A stretch of DNA of 23,832 nucleotides from an uncultured Butyrivibrio sp. (GTDB lineage: Bacteria; Bacillota; Clostridia; Lachnospirales; Lachnospiraceae): contig CAJTON010000021.1 in assembly GCA_910577605.1 (NCBI GenBank), positions 27,957 through 51,788 on the forward strand, written 5' to 3'. The notes under the pieces were generated by a model, which was not told where the DNA came from, did no database searches, and was given only the letters and a program-made list of their open reading frames with translations. This document shows positions 1 to 8,485 of the stretch, piece after piece; within the stretch, counting starts at the first letter, position 1; each line of letters starts with the position of its first letter. Both the position numbers and the translations under genes were made by a program.

Positions 1-46
1 GAAATGATAATAGTAAAATATAGTTCGCAGTGAATGGAGAGATCGT

Positions 47-1909
47 ATGAGCGAAGAAACAAAATGGGAGTTTGACGACAACGCCGGTAAAGAAAAAAAA
101 TGGAACAGCCAGAAAACAGTAATTGTCATTCTTTCTGTCATCATAGTGATTCTTGCCGTGATGTACGCGCTTTTGTTTGCAAAACACGGCTGTACGCCGG
201 GAAACGCAGAGAGGGAGCCCTCCTCCGAGCAGGGAGTGTTCGCGCCCGCGCAGAGCGGCGGTTATGAGGACGAAAGTACCGGAAAAAATGACGTGACCGT
301 GAAGGAAACAGATAAAAATACCGAGGGTGATACGACCGCCTCAAATACGGAAGACTCCACGAAGGAAACGTGGACTTCAAAAGACGGGGAGGATACTAGC
401 TCCGGGGAGACAAAGCCGCCGTCCGATGAGACACAGAAGCAGCCGGGACAGCAGGAGCCGTCAAGCTCACAGGGGTCTTCCTCACAGCCGCAGAATCCCG
501 CCCCTGTTCCTCCGCAGAATCCGTCGCAGCAGCAGACTGTCGCGCCCGTAACGCCTCCTTCCAATCAGAAGGGAACATATAAGGCGGAAGTCACGATCGT
601 CAATTCATGGGAGGAGAACGGCAAAAAATGCTATCAGCTGAGCGGTACGGTATCAAACACTTCTTCCGTAGGAATCAATACATGGAAAATAGAAAAAGAG
701 CTTGGGGCGGGCAGCGCCATAATTAATTCATGGAACTGCAACTGCACCGTTTCCGGAGGAAAGCTTGTAATAACGCCCGCTGATTACAATGGGGCCGTTG
801 ACGCGGGAGGGAGCGCAAGGGATATCGGACTGATCATCTCGTCCTCTTCAACTTTAACGGCGTTTACCTATTCGGGCACGACCACTAACGTGGCTGTCGG
901 AGGCTCGCAGGGAGGCTCGTCAAACGGCGGGGGCAGCAGCAATCCTTCCCCCGCGCCCTCGGAGCCAGTAAAGCCGTATGTGCCGCCGAAGCTTGAAAGC
1001 GGAACTCCGGTGGGCAACCACGGGGCGCTTTCGGTCAAGGGCGCGGACCTCGTAGACAAGAACGGAAAGAAGTTCCAGCTTAAGGGAATAAGCACTCATG
1101 GTATACAGTGGTTCCCGCAGTATGTAAATAAAGACGCGATCAAAACGCTCAGGGACAACTGGGGCGCCAACGTATTCAGGATCGCCATGTATACGCATGA
1201 AAACGGCTATTGCAGCGGAGGAAACAAGGCGGAGCTTGAAAAGCTTGTGAGCAAGGGAGTCGAAGCCTGCACCGAGCTTGGTATGTACGTCATAATCGAC
1301 TGGCATGTGCTTAACGAACGCGACCCTAACGTATACAAGGCGGACGCGGTAAACTTTTTTGACAGGATGTCCAAGAAATACAAGGACAATGTAAACGTTA
1401 TCTATGAGATATGCAACGAGCCTAACGGACCGGGCTGGTCGGACGTAAAAAGATACGCCGACGAGGTGATCTCCGTGATCCGTAAAAACGATCCCGACGC
1501 GATAATAATCGTGGGGACGCCCACATGGTCGCAGGATGTTGACCAGGTCGCCGCCAATCCGGTGGCAAAGCCCAAGAACGTTATGTACGCGTTGCATTTC
1601 TATGCGGCTACCCATAAAGATGACTTGCGCAATAAGCTCAAAAAAGCGTATGCGGCGGGAACTCCGGTATTTGTGTCGGAATTCAGCATCTGCGACGCGT
1701 CGGGCAACGGAGGAATCGACTATAATTCGGCGCAGGCATGGAAGGAGCTTATAAACAGCTACAATCTGTCGTTCGTGTCGTGGAGTCTTTGCAACAAGAA
1801 CGAGACCTCGGCGCTTTTAAGCTCCTCTACGAACAAAACTTCCGGTTGGAGCGATAACGAACTTTCAGCCGCCGGAAGGTGGATACGCGATTTTATATCC
1901 GGAAGATAG
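47..1909 (+). CDS. Membrane-anchored GH5 cellulase/endoglucanase with CBM2-like module
   Basis: A 620-residue extracellular glycoside hydrolase, predicted to cut beta-1,4-glucan chains (cellulose or a related glucan). Residues 1-23 are charged and cytoplasmic, and 24-46 form one membrane helix with no clear cleavage site, so the protein is likely a type II anchor. Residues about 47-174 are a Ser/Thr/Glu/Pro/Gln-rich linker. Residues about 177-285 resemble a CBM2-type cellulose-binding module (Trp-containing NTWKI, NSWNC and DYNG motifs). A second Gly/Ser/Pro linker leads to a GH5 (GH5_2-like) barrel at about 325-620. The acid/base is E458 in the ICNEPNG motif and the nucleophile is E545 in FVSEF. 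The start has GGAGAG five to six bases upstream. It is followed by a hairpin and a second hydrolase of the same anchored design, suggesting co-expression. The family call is firm; the exact glucan substrate is inferred. Confidence 0.93.
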   Translation: MSEETKWEFDDNAGKEKKWNSQKTVIVILSVIIVILAVMYALLFAKHGCTPGNAEREPSSEQGVFAPAQSGGYEDESTGKNDVTVKETDKNTEGDTTASNTEDSTKETWTSKDGEDTSSGETKPPSDETQKQPGQQEPSSSQGSSSQPQNPAPVPPQNPSQQQTVAPVTPPSNQKGTYKAEVTIVNSWEENGKKCYQLSGTVSNTSSVGINTWKIEKELGAGSAIINSWNCNCTVSGGKLVITPADYNGAVDAGGSARDIGLIISSSSTLTAFTYSGTTTNVAVGGSQGGSSNGGGSSNPSPAPSEPVKPYVPPKLESGTPVGNHGALSVKGADLVDKNGKKFQLKGISTHGIQWFPQYVNKDAIKTLRDNWGANVFRIAMYTHENGYCSGGNKAELEKLVSKGVEACTELGMYVIIDWHVLNERDPNVYKADAVNFFDRMSKKYKDNVNVIYEICNEPNGPGWSDVKRYADEVISVIRKNDPDAIIIVGTPTWSQDVDQVAANPVAKPKNVMYALHFYAATHKDDLRNKLKKAYAAGTPVFVSEFSICDASGNGGIDYNSAQAWKELINSYNLSFVSWSLCNKNETSALLSSSTNKTSGWSDNELSAAGRWIRDFISGR

Positions 1910-1915
1910 TATAAC

Positions 1916-1943
1916 GGCTTCGGAATCCATTGATTCCGGAGCC
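1916..1943 (+). other. Intergenic stem-loop between GH5 and GH3 genes
   Basis: The 12-base arms GGCTTCGGAATC and GATTCCGGAGCC pair with one G-U and a CATT loop. It starts seven bases after the GH5 stop. No T-run follows, so it is better read as a processing or 3'-protecting hairpin, or a weak attenuator, than a full terminator. It also covers an upstream in-frame ATG at 1930, arguing against that start for the next gene. Confidence 0.6.
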
Positions 1944-1995
1944 GTGCGGATTTATAGGCGGAATATGGAATAAAATGGATAAGGAGAGTGCGGTT

Positions 1996-3564
1996 ATGGA
2001 AGAGAATCCGAAAGAGGAAAAAAGCATAGAGACTTCGGGCGGAAAAAGGCGGTTTTTTATAGCGCTTGCTTTGGGTGTTTCGCTGATCATTCTCGGCGTA
2101 CTGATAGTTTTTGCGGCAGTTCGTATAAACAGAAATCCCAAGAATGACGACGTGGCGGCAGGAGAGCGGACGGAATCCGAAGAAAAGAGTACCGTGTACG
2201 AAAAGGAGAGCACAAAGTCCGTCGGCGACAAAACAAGTTCACCGACGAAAAATACGGGTACGGAGGCCGGGGAGGAAAACTCCGCGACGACGGACGATGC
2301 AAATATGCAGACTACCGTCAGTGAAAACACAGCCGCAACCGACGACAAAACTACTTCGGGGCAGATAAAGGAGCCGGCAGTTACGGAGAGCGCTCAGACG
2401 ACGCAGCCCTCGACGGAGCAAAAAACCGAGTCGCCGAATAAACCCGGCACCGACGAGGTCAAGCCGAGTACGGGGGAGCAGAATACTCAGGCGACGCTTC
2501 CTCCCGAAACGTCAGGCAGTCAGATTCCGTCAGGCTCTGTTGAGGAAAAGGCGCGCTATTACGTTTCAAAGATGACTACGGAGGAGAAAGTGGCGGGACT
2601 GTTTTTTGTGCATCCCGAGGTCATAAACGGAGGCTTGCAGGCGGACGAAAGCACGAAGGCGGCGTTAAGCAGATACCCCGTGGGAGGAGTCATTTACTTC
2701 GGGAATAATATACAGTCGGAGGCGCAGCTTACGAGCCTGCTCGCCAGGACAAAAGAGTACAGCAAATATCCACTTTTTCTCGGAGTTGACGAGGAGGGAG
2801 GAAGAGTCGCGAGAGTGGCGCAGGCTTTCGACAGCGTACAGAATACAGGAGACGCGGCTTCGCTCGGAGCGTCGGGCGATCCGGCATCGGCATACGGCGC
2901 TTACGGCAAAATAGGCGCATATCTTACAAAATACGGCTTTAACGTGGATTTTGCGCCGGTCGCGGATATTTATAACGAAAGCAACAGTATGTTTGAGAAG
3001 CGTTCCTTCGGAAAGGACGCAAAGCTTGTTTCGGATTATGTGTATCAGGCGGTGAAGGGACTTCAGGATAAAGGTATAAGCGCCTGCGCGAAGCATTTTC
3101 CGGGACACGGAAGCACCAAGGGAGATTCTCATAACGGTATGGCTGTGAGTATGCTGACTATGGACGAACTGCTTTCGCGCGAGCTGCTGCCTTTTAAGAG
3201 CGCGATGTCGGCGGGCGTTGATTTTATAATGATGGGGCATATATCGCTGCCGAACGTGCTTCCCGACAACACTCCGGCAACGCTTTCCTATGATATTATC
3301 ACCGGGATACTGCGCAATAAGCTTGGATATAACGGGATAGTGATAACCGACGCGATGAGAATGTCGGCGGTATCGACCATGTATTCCTCTGCGGACGCCG
3401 CGGTCATGGCGATCAAGGCTGGCTGCGATATGGTGCTGATGCCCGTTGATTTTAACGAGGCTTATCAGGGAGTATTAAATGCCGTGTACAGCGGGGAAAT
3501 ATCTATTGAACGCATAGACGAATCTCTTATGCGCATATACAGGGTGAAGTGCAGGAATATGTAA
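1996..3564 (+). CDS. Membrane-anchored GH3 beta-N-acetylhexosaminidase-like hydrolase
   Basis: A 522-residue single-domain GH3 enzyme of the NagZ type, expected to release terminal beta-linked sugars, classically N-acetylglucosamine, though other beta-glycosides are possible. Residues 1-19 are cytoplasmic, 20-42 are a membrane helix, about 43-190 a Thr/Glu/Ser-rich linker, and about 190-520 the GH3 barrel. The NagZ signature is clear: KHFPGHG at 366-372, the D377-S378-H379 catalytic loop, and the nucleophile D452 in ITDAM. The second GH3 domain of beta-glucosidases is absent, as in NagZ. I chose ATG 1996 because AAGGAGAG sits eight bases upstream; ATGs at 1930 and 1975 are in frame but lack such a site. 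Unlike Gram-negative cytoplasmic NagZ, this copy is displayed outside the cell, which fits wall turnover or degradation of external glycans. It follows the GH5 gene in the same direction. Confidence 0.9.
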   Translation: MEENPKEEKSIETSGGKRRFFIALALGVSLIILGVLIVFAAVRINRNPKNDDVAAGERTESEEKSTVYEKESTKSVGDKTSSPTKNTGTEAGEENSATTDDANMQTTVSENTAATDDKTTSGQIKEPAVTESAQTTQPSTEQKTESPNKPGTDEVKPSTGEQNTQATLPPETSGSQIPSGSVEEKARYYVSKMTTEEKVAGLFFVHPEVINGGLQADESTKAALSRYPVGGVIYFGNNIQSEAQLTSLLARTKEYSKYPLFLGVDEEGGRVARVAQAFDSVQNTGDAASLGASGDPASAYGAYGKIGAYLTKYGFNVDFAPVADIYNESNSMFEKRSFGKDAKLVSDYVYQAVKGLQDKGISACAKHFPGHGSTKGDSHNGMAVSMLTMDELLSRELLPFKSAMSAGVDFIMMGHISLPNVLPDNTPATLSYDIITGILRNKLGYNGIVITDAMRMSAVSTMYSSADAAVMAIKAGCDMVLMPVDFNEAYQGVLNAVYSGEISIERIDESLMRIYRVKCRNM

Positions 3565-3601
3565 GAATAAACCTAAGACGGAATTTTTTTATGAAATAAG
3601 C

Positions 3602-3639
3602 AAAGGGACATTGCCGTAAAATGGCAGCGTCCCTTTTTT
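3602..3639 (+). terminator. Rho-independent terminator after the GH3 gene
   Basis: AAAGGGAC-A-TTGCC pairs with GGCAG-C-GTCCCTTT around a short loop, and six T residues follow. It lies 38 bases after the GH3 stop and closes the GH5-GH3 unit. Confidence 0.85.
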
Positions 3640-3656
3640 GTGAAAGCAGCGCGCGT

Positions 3657-3761
3657 TCAATTCCTGCGATATTTATTAAGCAGATATTCTATATAATCGT
3701 CTTTGCTGATTACCAAAAGCTCTGTGCTTTGGGAAAAAAAATAAGATGTGCAGCCGGCCAT
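3657..3761 (-). CDS. Possible 34-residue ORF downstream of rpsT
   Basis: A 34-codon reading frame follows rpsT on the same strand, with a Lys/Arg-rich end (LLNKYRRN) preceded by VISKDDYIEY, which reads more like protein than random sequence. No Shine-Dalgarno site is visible, and its ATG lies inside the predicted rpsT terminator stem, so expression as drawn is doubtful. It could be a gene remnant, the end of a longer ancestral protein, or chance. No family is recognised. Confidence 0.15.
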   Translation of the reverse strand: MAGCTSYFFSQSTELLVISKDDYIEYLLNKYRRN

Positions 3762-3768
3762 CTTATTT
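3734..3768 (-). terminator. Rho-independent terminator of rpsT
   Basis: Read on minus, AAATAAGATG pairs perfectly with CATCTTATTT around a GC-rich ten-base loop, and the second arm runs into a T-rich tail. It begins 26 bases after the rpsT stop. Confidence 0.75.
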
Positions 3769-3793
3769 TCATTCTATTAAATTCCGTCCGCCA

Positions 3794-4057
3794 TTAGTTC
3801 ATAGCGTTGACGAGATTGGTAAGTCTTGAAACCTTTCTAGCGGCATTGTTCTTATGGTAAACGCCCTTTGAGCAAGCCTTGTCGATCTCGATGGTAGCGC
3901 TCTTGAGAACCTCGGCAGCGGCAGCCTTGTCGCCCGCGTTTACAGCGTTCTCTACCTTCTTGATATAGGTCTTGATCTTAGACTTGATGGTCTTGTTTCT
4001 CTCGGCCTTAGTAGCGTTTACTAAAATTCTCTTCTTAGCAGATTTGATATTAGCCAA
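3794..4057 (-). CDS. rpsT: 30S ribosomal protein S20
   Basis: An 87-residue basic, helical protein that binds 16S rRNA in the small subunit. The opening MANIKSAKKRI and the Lys/Ala-rich pattern, ending in KNNAARKVSRLTNLV, are diagnostic and the length is normal. The start is a TTG codon at 4057-4055. GGAGGTG lies six bases upstream, and an in-frame TTG at 4072 would put that Shine-Dalgarno inside the gene, so it is rejected. A TTG start is also used by E. coli rpsT, where it is tied to autoregulation. A near-consensus promoter and a structured leader of about 110 bases precede it. It is divergent from gpr, the neighbour seen in many Firmicutes. Confidence 0.97.
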   Translation of the reverse strand: MANIKSAKKRILVNATKAERNKTIKSKIKTYIKKVENAVNAGDKAAAAEVLKSATIEIDKACSKGVYHKNNAARKVSRLTNLVNAMN

Positions 4058-4090
4058 TCCGGACACCTCCAATTACTGTGAAATTCATAA

Positions 4091-4121
4091 TGCCCTGCCG
4101 CAGGTCGACGGACCGAGGGCA
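4091..4121 (-). promoter_or_regulatory. Structured rpsT leader RNA
   Basis: Within the rpsT 5' UTR, an outer helix TGCCCT/AGGGCA (4091-4096 with 4116-4121) encloses an inner helix GGTC/GACC (4103-4106 with 4111-4114) with a four-base loop; an asymmetric internal loop separates them. It lies between the promoter and the ribosome-binding site. A role in S20 autoregulation is inference by analogy with other ribosomal-protein leaders. Confidence 0.4.
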
Positions 4122-4174
4122 GAACGATTTGTGGCGAAACCGGACACGGACGTTCGTCACAAACATACTGTAAT

Positions 4175-4203
4175 ATTTTATTATATGAATCTTGGATTGT
4201 CAA
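4175..4203 (-). promoter_or_regulatory. SigA-type promoter of rpsT
   Basis: On minus, a perfect -35 TTGACA (4203-4198), a 17-base spacer and -10 TAAAAT (4180-4175). The start of transcription would be near 4168, giving a leader of about 110 bases before the TTG start. Confidence 0.85.
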
Positions 4204-4280
4204 TACATAATTGAAGAAAAAATCTGCAAACTAGAAAATAGTTATTACGGTCAGATTCATTTAAAAGGAGCTTTGCAATT

Positions 4281-5186
4281 ATGCCGGATATGCGCATTCG
4301 TACCGACCTGGCGCTTGAAGCCAGAAACAGTATAACAGAAGACAACTCACAGATCAAGGGAATTAAAGTAAGCGAAGAAAATGACTCCAAAAATAACATA
4401 AATGTAATTAAAATGGAGGTGCTTAACAGGTACGCCTCGCAGACGATAGGCAGACCGATAGGCACTTATGTGACTATGGAGGTGCCGCTTCTTTCGGAGG
4501 AGGACGACGGATATCACAGGGAGATATCCAAAGCGCTCAGCGTACAGCTTAAAAGTCTTATTTTGAACAGCTATCATTGGAACGACAGCGTACCCAAGAT
4601 TCTTGTAGCTGGCTTGGGCAACCGTTCGGCGACCTCCGATTCCCTTGGCCCGGCGGTCGTGGACAATCTCATGGTTACAAGACATATCGTAGAATATATG
4701 GGTTATGACGAAATAGAGGGCGCGTTTGCTGTTACGAGCGCGATAGTGCCGGGAGTAATGGCGCAGACCGGAATGGATACTTGTGAGATAATCGGAGCTG
4801 TCATCAGAAGAACTAAGCCCGATATACTTGTGGTTATCGACGCGCTTGCGGCGCGCAGCGTAAAGAGGCTGAATTCCACCATACAGCTTACAGATACGGG
4901 AATACACCCGGGTTCGGGCGTAGGCAACAACAGACAGGCGCTCACCCGCAAAACAGTGGGCATTCCCGTTATATCCATAGGGATTCCGACAGTTGTTGAC
5001 GCTACGACCCTCATCTATGATTCAGTCAAGAAAAACAAGGTTGAGGAACCGATACAGGTTTCCGAGGAATTCAGGCAGATGTACGTTACCTCCAAGGACA
5101 TAGACGCGATAGTCAAAAGAGTGAGCTACACAGTTTCTGAAGGGATAAATATGTGCATGGGATATTCTGCGGCTTCGGGAGAATAA
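4281..5186 (+). CDS. gpr: Germination protease GPR
   Basis: A 301-residue spore protease of the aspartic-type A25 family. It is made as a zymogen in the forespore and degrades small acid-soluble spore proteins when the spore germinates. The start shows the propeptide and its processing region RTDLALEA (residues 7-14), and the core carries GLGNRSATSDSLGP, the VIDALAARS segment and HPGSGVGNNR, all characteristic of GPR. Shine-Dalgarno AAAGGAG lies ten bases upstream of the ATG. It is divergent from rpsT, the usual neighbour. In B. subtilis the next gene is spoIIP; here spoIIP is about 8.9 kb further on. I looked for a SigG/SigF promoter in the intergenic region and found none convincing. Confidence 0.97.
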   Translation: MPDMRIRTDLALEARNSITEDNSQIKGIKVSEENDSKNNINVIKMEVLNRYASQTIGRPIGTYVTMEVPLLSEEDDGYHREISKALSVQLKSLILNSYHWNDSVPKILVAGLGNRSATSDSLGPAVVDNLMVTRHIVEYMGYDEIEGAFAVTSAIVPGVMAQTGMDTCEIIGAVIRRTKPDILVVIDALAARSVKRLNSTIQLTDTGIHPGSGVGNNRQALTRKTVGIPVISIGIPTVVDATTLIYDSVKKNKVEEPIQVSEEFRQMYVTSKDIDAIVKRVSYTVSEGINMCMGYSAASGE

Positions 5187-5326
5187 GGAGTTGTTAAAAA
5201 TAAAAAAATAATATTTAAGGATTATTTAATATTTTATCTGTTAAAATAAAAACGCGTCGGGAAATCCCGTTATGCGCAAAAGGCGCAATAATAATAAAAG
5301 TGAAAGGAAATCAGAGGGACAGGATT

Positions 5327-7696
5327 ATGTATTTGCGGATACTGAAAAAGGATTTGAAGCGCGGCAAAACGATGAATACGATTCTTCTGCTGTTTGTGAT
5401 ACTGTCAACGATGTTTGCGGCGGGAAGCGTCAACAATATTTTTGCTGTCACGAACGGGCTTGATTATTTTTATGAGAAGGCGGGAATGCCGGATTTTTTT
5501 GCGGTGACTATGGATAAAGGCGGAGAGAATCAGATCGCGGAAATTCTGGAGAGCATGGATTCCGTGGAAAGCTGGGGAGACGAGCCGGTTTTATTTATGA
5601 ATTCTGAGAATATCAGCTATAACGGCGAATATGTCGAGTCCAAGAATACCTCGCTTTTCATGCCGTTTGAAGAGGCGCAGATCGTTTTTTTTGACGAAAA
5701 CGACAGGCCTATAACCGGAGTCGACGAGGGCTGCGTATGGATCTCTGGAAATACAATTAAGAATAATGACATTAAAATCGGAGATTATGTGGAGATAAGC
5801 ATTGAAGGCTTTAGCCGGAGCTATAAAGTGATGGGAAGATGCAAGGACGCCGCTCTCGGCTCGAAGATGATATCTATGGGGAGATATATTGTCAGCCGGA
5901 AAGATTATCAGGAATTTGCCGAGAGGGAGGAGATACGGGGAACGTACAGCGGAAGTCTTTTATACATAAACACAGGAGATACCAAGACGTTGGAGAAGAC
6001 GCTTAGCGAGAAGGACGACAGCATAATTTTTCTGGGAGATATGGATTTTGCAAAAATGACATATGTTCTGGATATGGTCATAGCGGGCGTTCTGCTTATC
6101 GTAAGCGTATGTCTGATTCTGATAGCGCTTGTCGTTCTCAGATTTACGATAAGCTTCACGCTTACGCAGGAGTACAGGGAAATCGGTGTGATGAAGGCGA
6201 TCGGAATCGCGAATATGAAAATACGCGGATTTTATATGGTAAAATATCTTGCTATCGCGGCATTAGGCGTTTCGGCAGGCTTGTGTTTAAGTATTCCGTT
6301 CGGTAACATGATGATGAAATCGGTTTCCTATTCCATGGTGCTCGGAAATTACGGCGGTGTCGGTGTAAATATAATATGCTCCGCCGCAGTAGTGGCGGTT
6401 ATATTGCTTTTCTGCTTCGGCTGCACCGGAAGGGTAAAAAAATACACTCCCGTGGACGCTATCCGCAGCGGCGAAACAGGAGAGCGTTTTAGGAAGAAAA
6501 GCCTTCTCCGTCTTGGCAGAAGCCACGGCAGACCCGCGGCTTTCATGGCGGCAAACGATATTCTGAGCAGTCCGAGAAGATTTATCGTCGTTATACTGAC
6601 CTTTGTATTATGCCTTTCGCTTATGCTTATTTTGGTAAATACCGTCAATACGCTTAAAAGCGGGGATATGGTCACTAACTTAGGAATGTCAAAGAGCGAC
6701 GTTTACGTTGCGGACGAAGGAAAACTGATGAGCTTTATGATAGACGGCGGCAGGGAAAAACTCCGGGGCGAGCTTGCCGATATGGAAAAAAAGCTTGCCG
6801 ATAACGGAATGCCGGCGAAATGCGCGTGCGATGCTATATTGAAACTGACGCTGAAGCACGGCGGCAGCCAATGCAAATCGCAGGTTCTTATAGCAACGGG
6901 AACCAGCGCTGACCAGTATGTATATTATGAGGGGACTCCTCCGCAGAACGCAAAGGAGATAGCTGTGACGCAGAAGACCGCGCAGAAGTTAGGAGCCTCG
7001 ATAGGGGATGAGATCACGATACGCTTTAACGGCGGCGAAAAGGATTATCTGATAACCGCGCTGTTCCAGAGCATGAACAATATGGGCGAGGGCGTGAGGC
7101 TGCACGAGAACGAGGATGTGGATTTCTCTCAGGTATCGGGCTGTTTCGCTTTTCAGATCAATTTTACCGACAGTCCCGACAGCCGTGAAATACTTGAAAG
7201 AACGGAGCGCGTAAAAGAATTATTCGACGGTAAAGTATATACTGCCGGAGAGTACGCGGATTCAATAATGGGGACTGCGGACATTCTTAACGGCGTTACA
7301 AAGCTTGTGACGGTAATCGTAATAATGATAGTTATGTTTGTAACCGTGCTTATGGAATATTCCTTTATCATAAAAGAGCGCGGGGAAATTGCGATAATGA
7401 AGGCGTTAGGCTTTAAAAACGGCTCGATAATGGCGGCGCACATACTCAGATTTGTGTATGTTCAGGCGGTTTCGACGGCGGTGTCACTTGCCTTGTCGCT
7501 TCCCCTGACAAAGCTTTCGGTAGGTCCGGTTTTTGACATGATGGGAACAAGCTACGGTGTGAAATACGAAATCGTTCCTTTGCAGATTTTTGTCATATGC
7601 CCGCTTATTCTTATGGCGGCATCGTTTGCGGCGTCAGCGCTGTCGTCGTTTGGGATAAGAAGAGTCAAGGCTTCCGAAGCGTCCGCCATAGAATAA
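5327..7696 (+). CDS. FtsX-type ABC transporter permease
   Basis: A 789-residue membrane protein with about eight helices in two FtsX/MacB-like halves. The first helix (about 17-35) is followed by an extracytoplasmic loop to about 243, then three helices (FtsX core about 244-360, with the cytoplasmic coupling sequence REIGVMKAIG). A further helix at about 418-440, a second outside loop to about 648, and a C-terminal FtsX core (GEIAIMKALG coupling motif) complete it. Start ATG 5327 is preferred, with GAGGG and AGG upstream; the GTG at 5300 has no ribosome site. The ATPase gene begins 20 bases downstream, then the response regulator and kinase. Such permeases move lipids, peptides or lipoproteins, or act as flux sensors for antimicrobial peptides (BceB, VexP). 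The substrate here is unknown. Confidence 0.9.
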   Translation: MYLRILKKDLKRGKTMNTILLLFVILSTMFAAGSVNNIFAVTNGLDYFYEKAGMPDFFAVTMDKGGENQIAEILESMDSVESWGDEPVLFMNSENISYNGEYVESKNTSLFMPFEEAQIVFFDENDRPITGVDEGCVWISGNTIKNNDIKIGDYVEISIEGFSRSYKVMGRCKDAALGSKMISMGRYIVSRKDYQEFAEREEIRGTYSGSLLYINTGDTKTLEKTLSEKDDSIIFLGDMDFAKMTYVLDMVIAGVLLIVSVCLILIALVVLRFTISFTLTQEYREIGVMKAIGIANMKIRGFYMVKYLAIAALGVSAGLCLSIPFGNMMMKSVSYSMVLGNYGGVGVNIICSAAVVAVILLFCFGCTGRVKKYTPVDAIRSGETGERFRKKSLLRLGRSHGRPAAFMAANDILSSPRRFIVVILTFVLCLSLMLILVNTVNTLKSGDMVTNLGMSKSDVYVADEGKLMSFMIDGGREKLRGELADMEKKLADNGMPAKCACDAILKLTLKHGGSQCKSQVLIATGTSADQYVYYEGTPPQNAKEIAVTQKTAQKLGASIGDEITIRFNGGEKDYLITALFQSMNNMGEGVRLHENEDVDFSQVSGCFAFQINFTDSPDSREILERTERVKELFDGKVYTAGEYADSIMGTADILNGVTKLVTVIVIMIVMFVTVLMEYSFIIKERGEIAIMKALGFKNGSIMAAHILRFVYVQAVSTAVSLALSLPLTKLSVGPVFDMMGTSYGVKYEIVPLQIFVICPLILMAASFAASALSSFGIRRVKASEASAIE

Positions 7697-7716
7697 AAGA
7701 AAGAGGAGAGCTTATA

Positions 7717-8484
7717 ATGAATACTGTTTTGAATGTAAAAGATTTATGTAAAACTTATATAGTAAACAAAAGACAGAACAATGTCCTTAAAAACGTGAAT
7801 TTCACCGTTTCGGAGGGAGAGATGGTGGCGGTCATGGGGCCCTCCGGCTCCGGCAAGTCAACGCTGCTTTACGCGGTTTCCGGAATGGATAAAATAACGG
7901 CGGGCGAGGTCGAGTTCTGCGGAAAAAGCCTTTCGTCGCTGAGTGAAAAGGAGCTTGCGGACCTTCGTCTGAACGGAATGGGATTTATTTTTCAGCAGAT
8001 GTATATGCTCAAAAATCTCACGGTGCTTGACAATATAATACTTCCTGCCTGTCAGTCCTCCAAAATAAAGGAGAGCCGCAAGGAGACCGTGAGGCGGGGA
8101 CAGGATCTGATGAGAAAGCTTGACATTATAGAAACCGCCGACAACGACATCAACGAGGTGTCGGGAGGACAGCTCCAGAGGGCTTGCATATGCCGCAGCA
8201 TGATCAACAAGCCGGACATGATTTTTGCCGACGAACCGACCGGAGCCTTGAACCGCGCCTCGTCGGACGAGGTCATGGAGGAGCTTGCCAAATTAAACGG
8301 CGAGGGTACAACTGTAATGCTTGTCACCCACGACGTCAAGGTGGCGGCAAGATGCACAAGAGTCCTTTATATAATTGACGGGAACATAAAGGGAGATTAT
8401 AATTTAGGGAGATATTCCCAGATTTCGCAGCTGAGAGAACGGGAGAGGGGACTTAATAATTGGCTTATGGAAATGGGCTGGTAA
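7717..8484 (+). CDS. ABC transporter ATP-binding protein (MacB/LolD/BceA class)
   Basis: A 255-residue ATPase expected to power the preceding permease from the cytoplasmic face. Walker A is GPSGSGKST (41-49), the Q-loop lies in FIFQQ (90-94), the signature is VSGGQ (148-152), Walker B is MIFADE (168-173), and the switch histidine is H205. A C-terminal tail ends in NNWLMEMGW, a pattern I associate with ATPases of clostridial FtsX-type exporters. ATG 7717 is preferred over the upstream in-frame ATG 7597, which lies inside the permease gene, because GAGGAG stands seven bases before it. The stop is one base from the response-regulator start, so translation is probably coupled. Confidence 0.95.
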   Translation: MNTVLNVKDLCKTYIVNKRQNNVLKNVNFTVSEGEMVAVMGPSGSGKSTLLYAVSGMDKITAGEVEFCGKSLSSLSEKELADLRLNGMGFIFQQMYMLKNLTVLDNIILPACQSSKIKESRKETVRRGQDLMRKLDIIETADNDINEVSGGQLQRACICRSMINKPDMIFADEPTGALNRASSDEVMEELAKLNGEGTTVMLVTHDVKVAARCTRVLYIIDGNIKGDYNLGRYSQISQLRERERGLNNWLMEMGW

Positions 8485-8485
8485 T

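Noticed and set aside
920..1615. 231-codon minus-strand frame within the GH5 gene
   Set aside because: It is antisense to a clearly assigned catalytic domain, has no ribosome site, and shows no recognisable motif.
1930..1977. Earlier starts (ATG 1930 or 1975) for the GH3 gene
   Set aside because: The first lies in a hairpin and neither has a good ribosome site; ATG 1996 follows AAGGAGAG.
4058..4072. Upstream TTG as the start of S20
   Set aside because: It would place the GGAGGTG ribosome site inside the gene and add five residues absent from the family.
5258..5269. Inverted repeat CGGGA-AA-TCCCG upstream of the permease gene
   Set aside because: The two-base centre is too short for an RNA hairpin and no promoter is clearly placed around it; kept only as a weak operator possibility.
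7597..7716. Longer N-terminus for the ABC ATPase
   Set aside because: The upstream stretch overlaps the permease gene and the family starts near ATG 7717 with its own GAGGAG.
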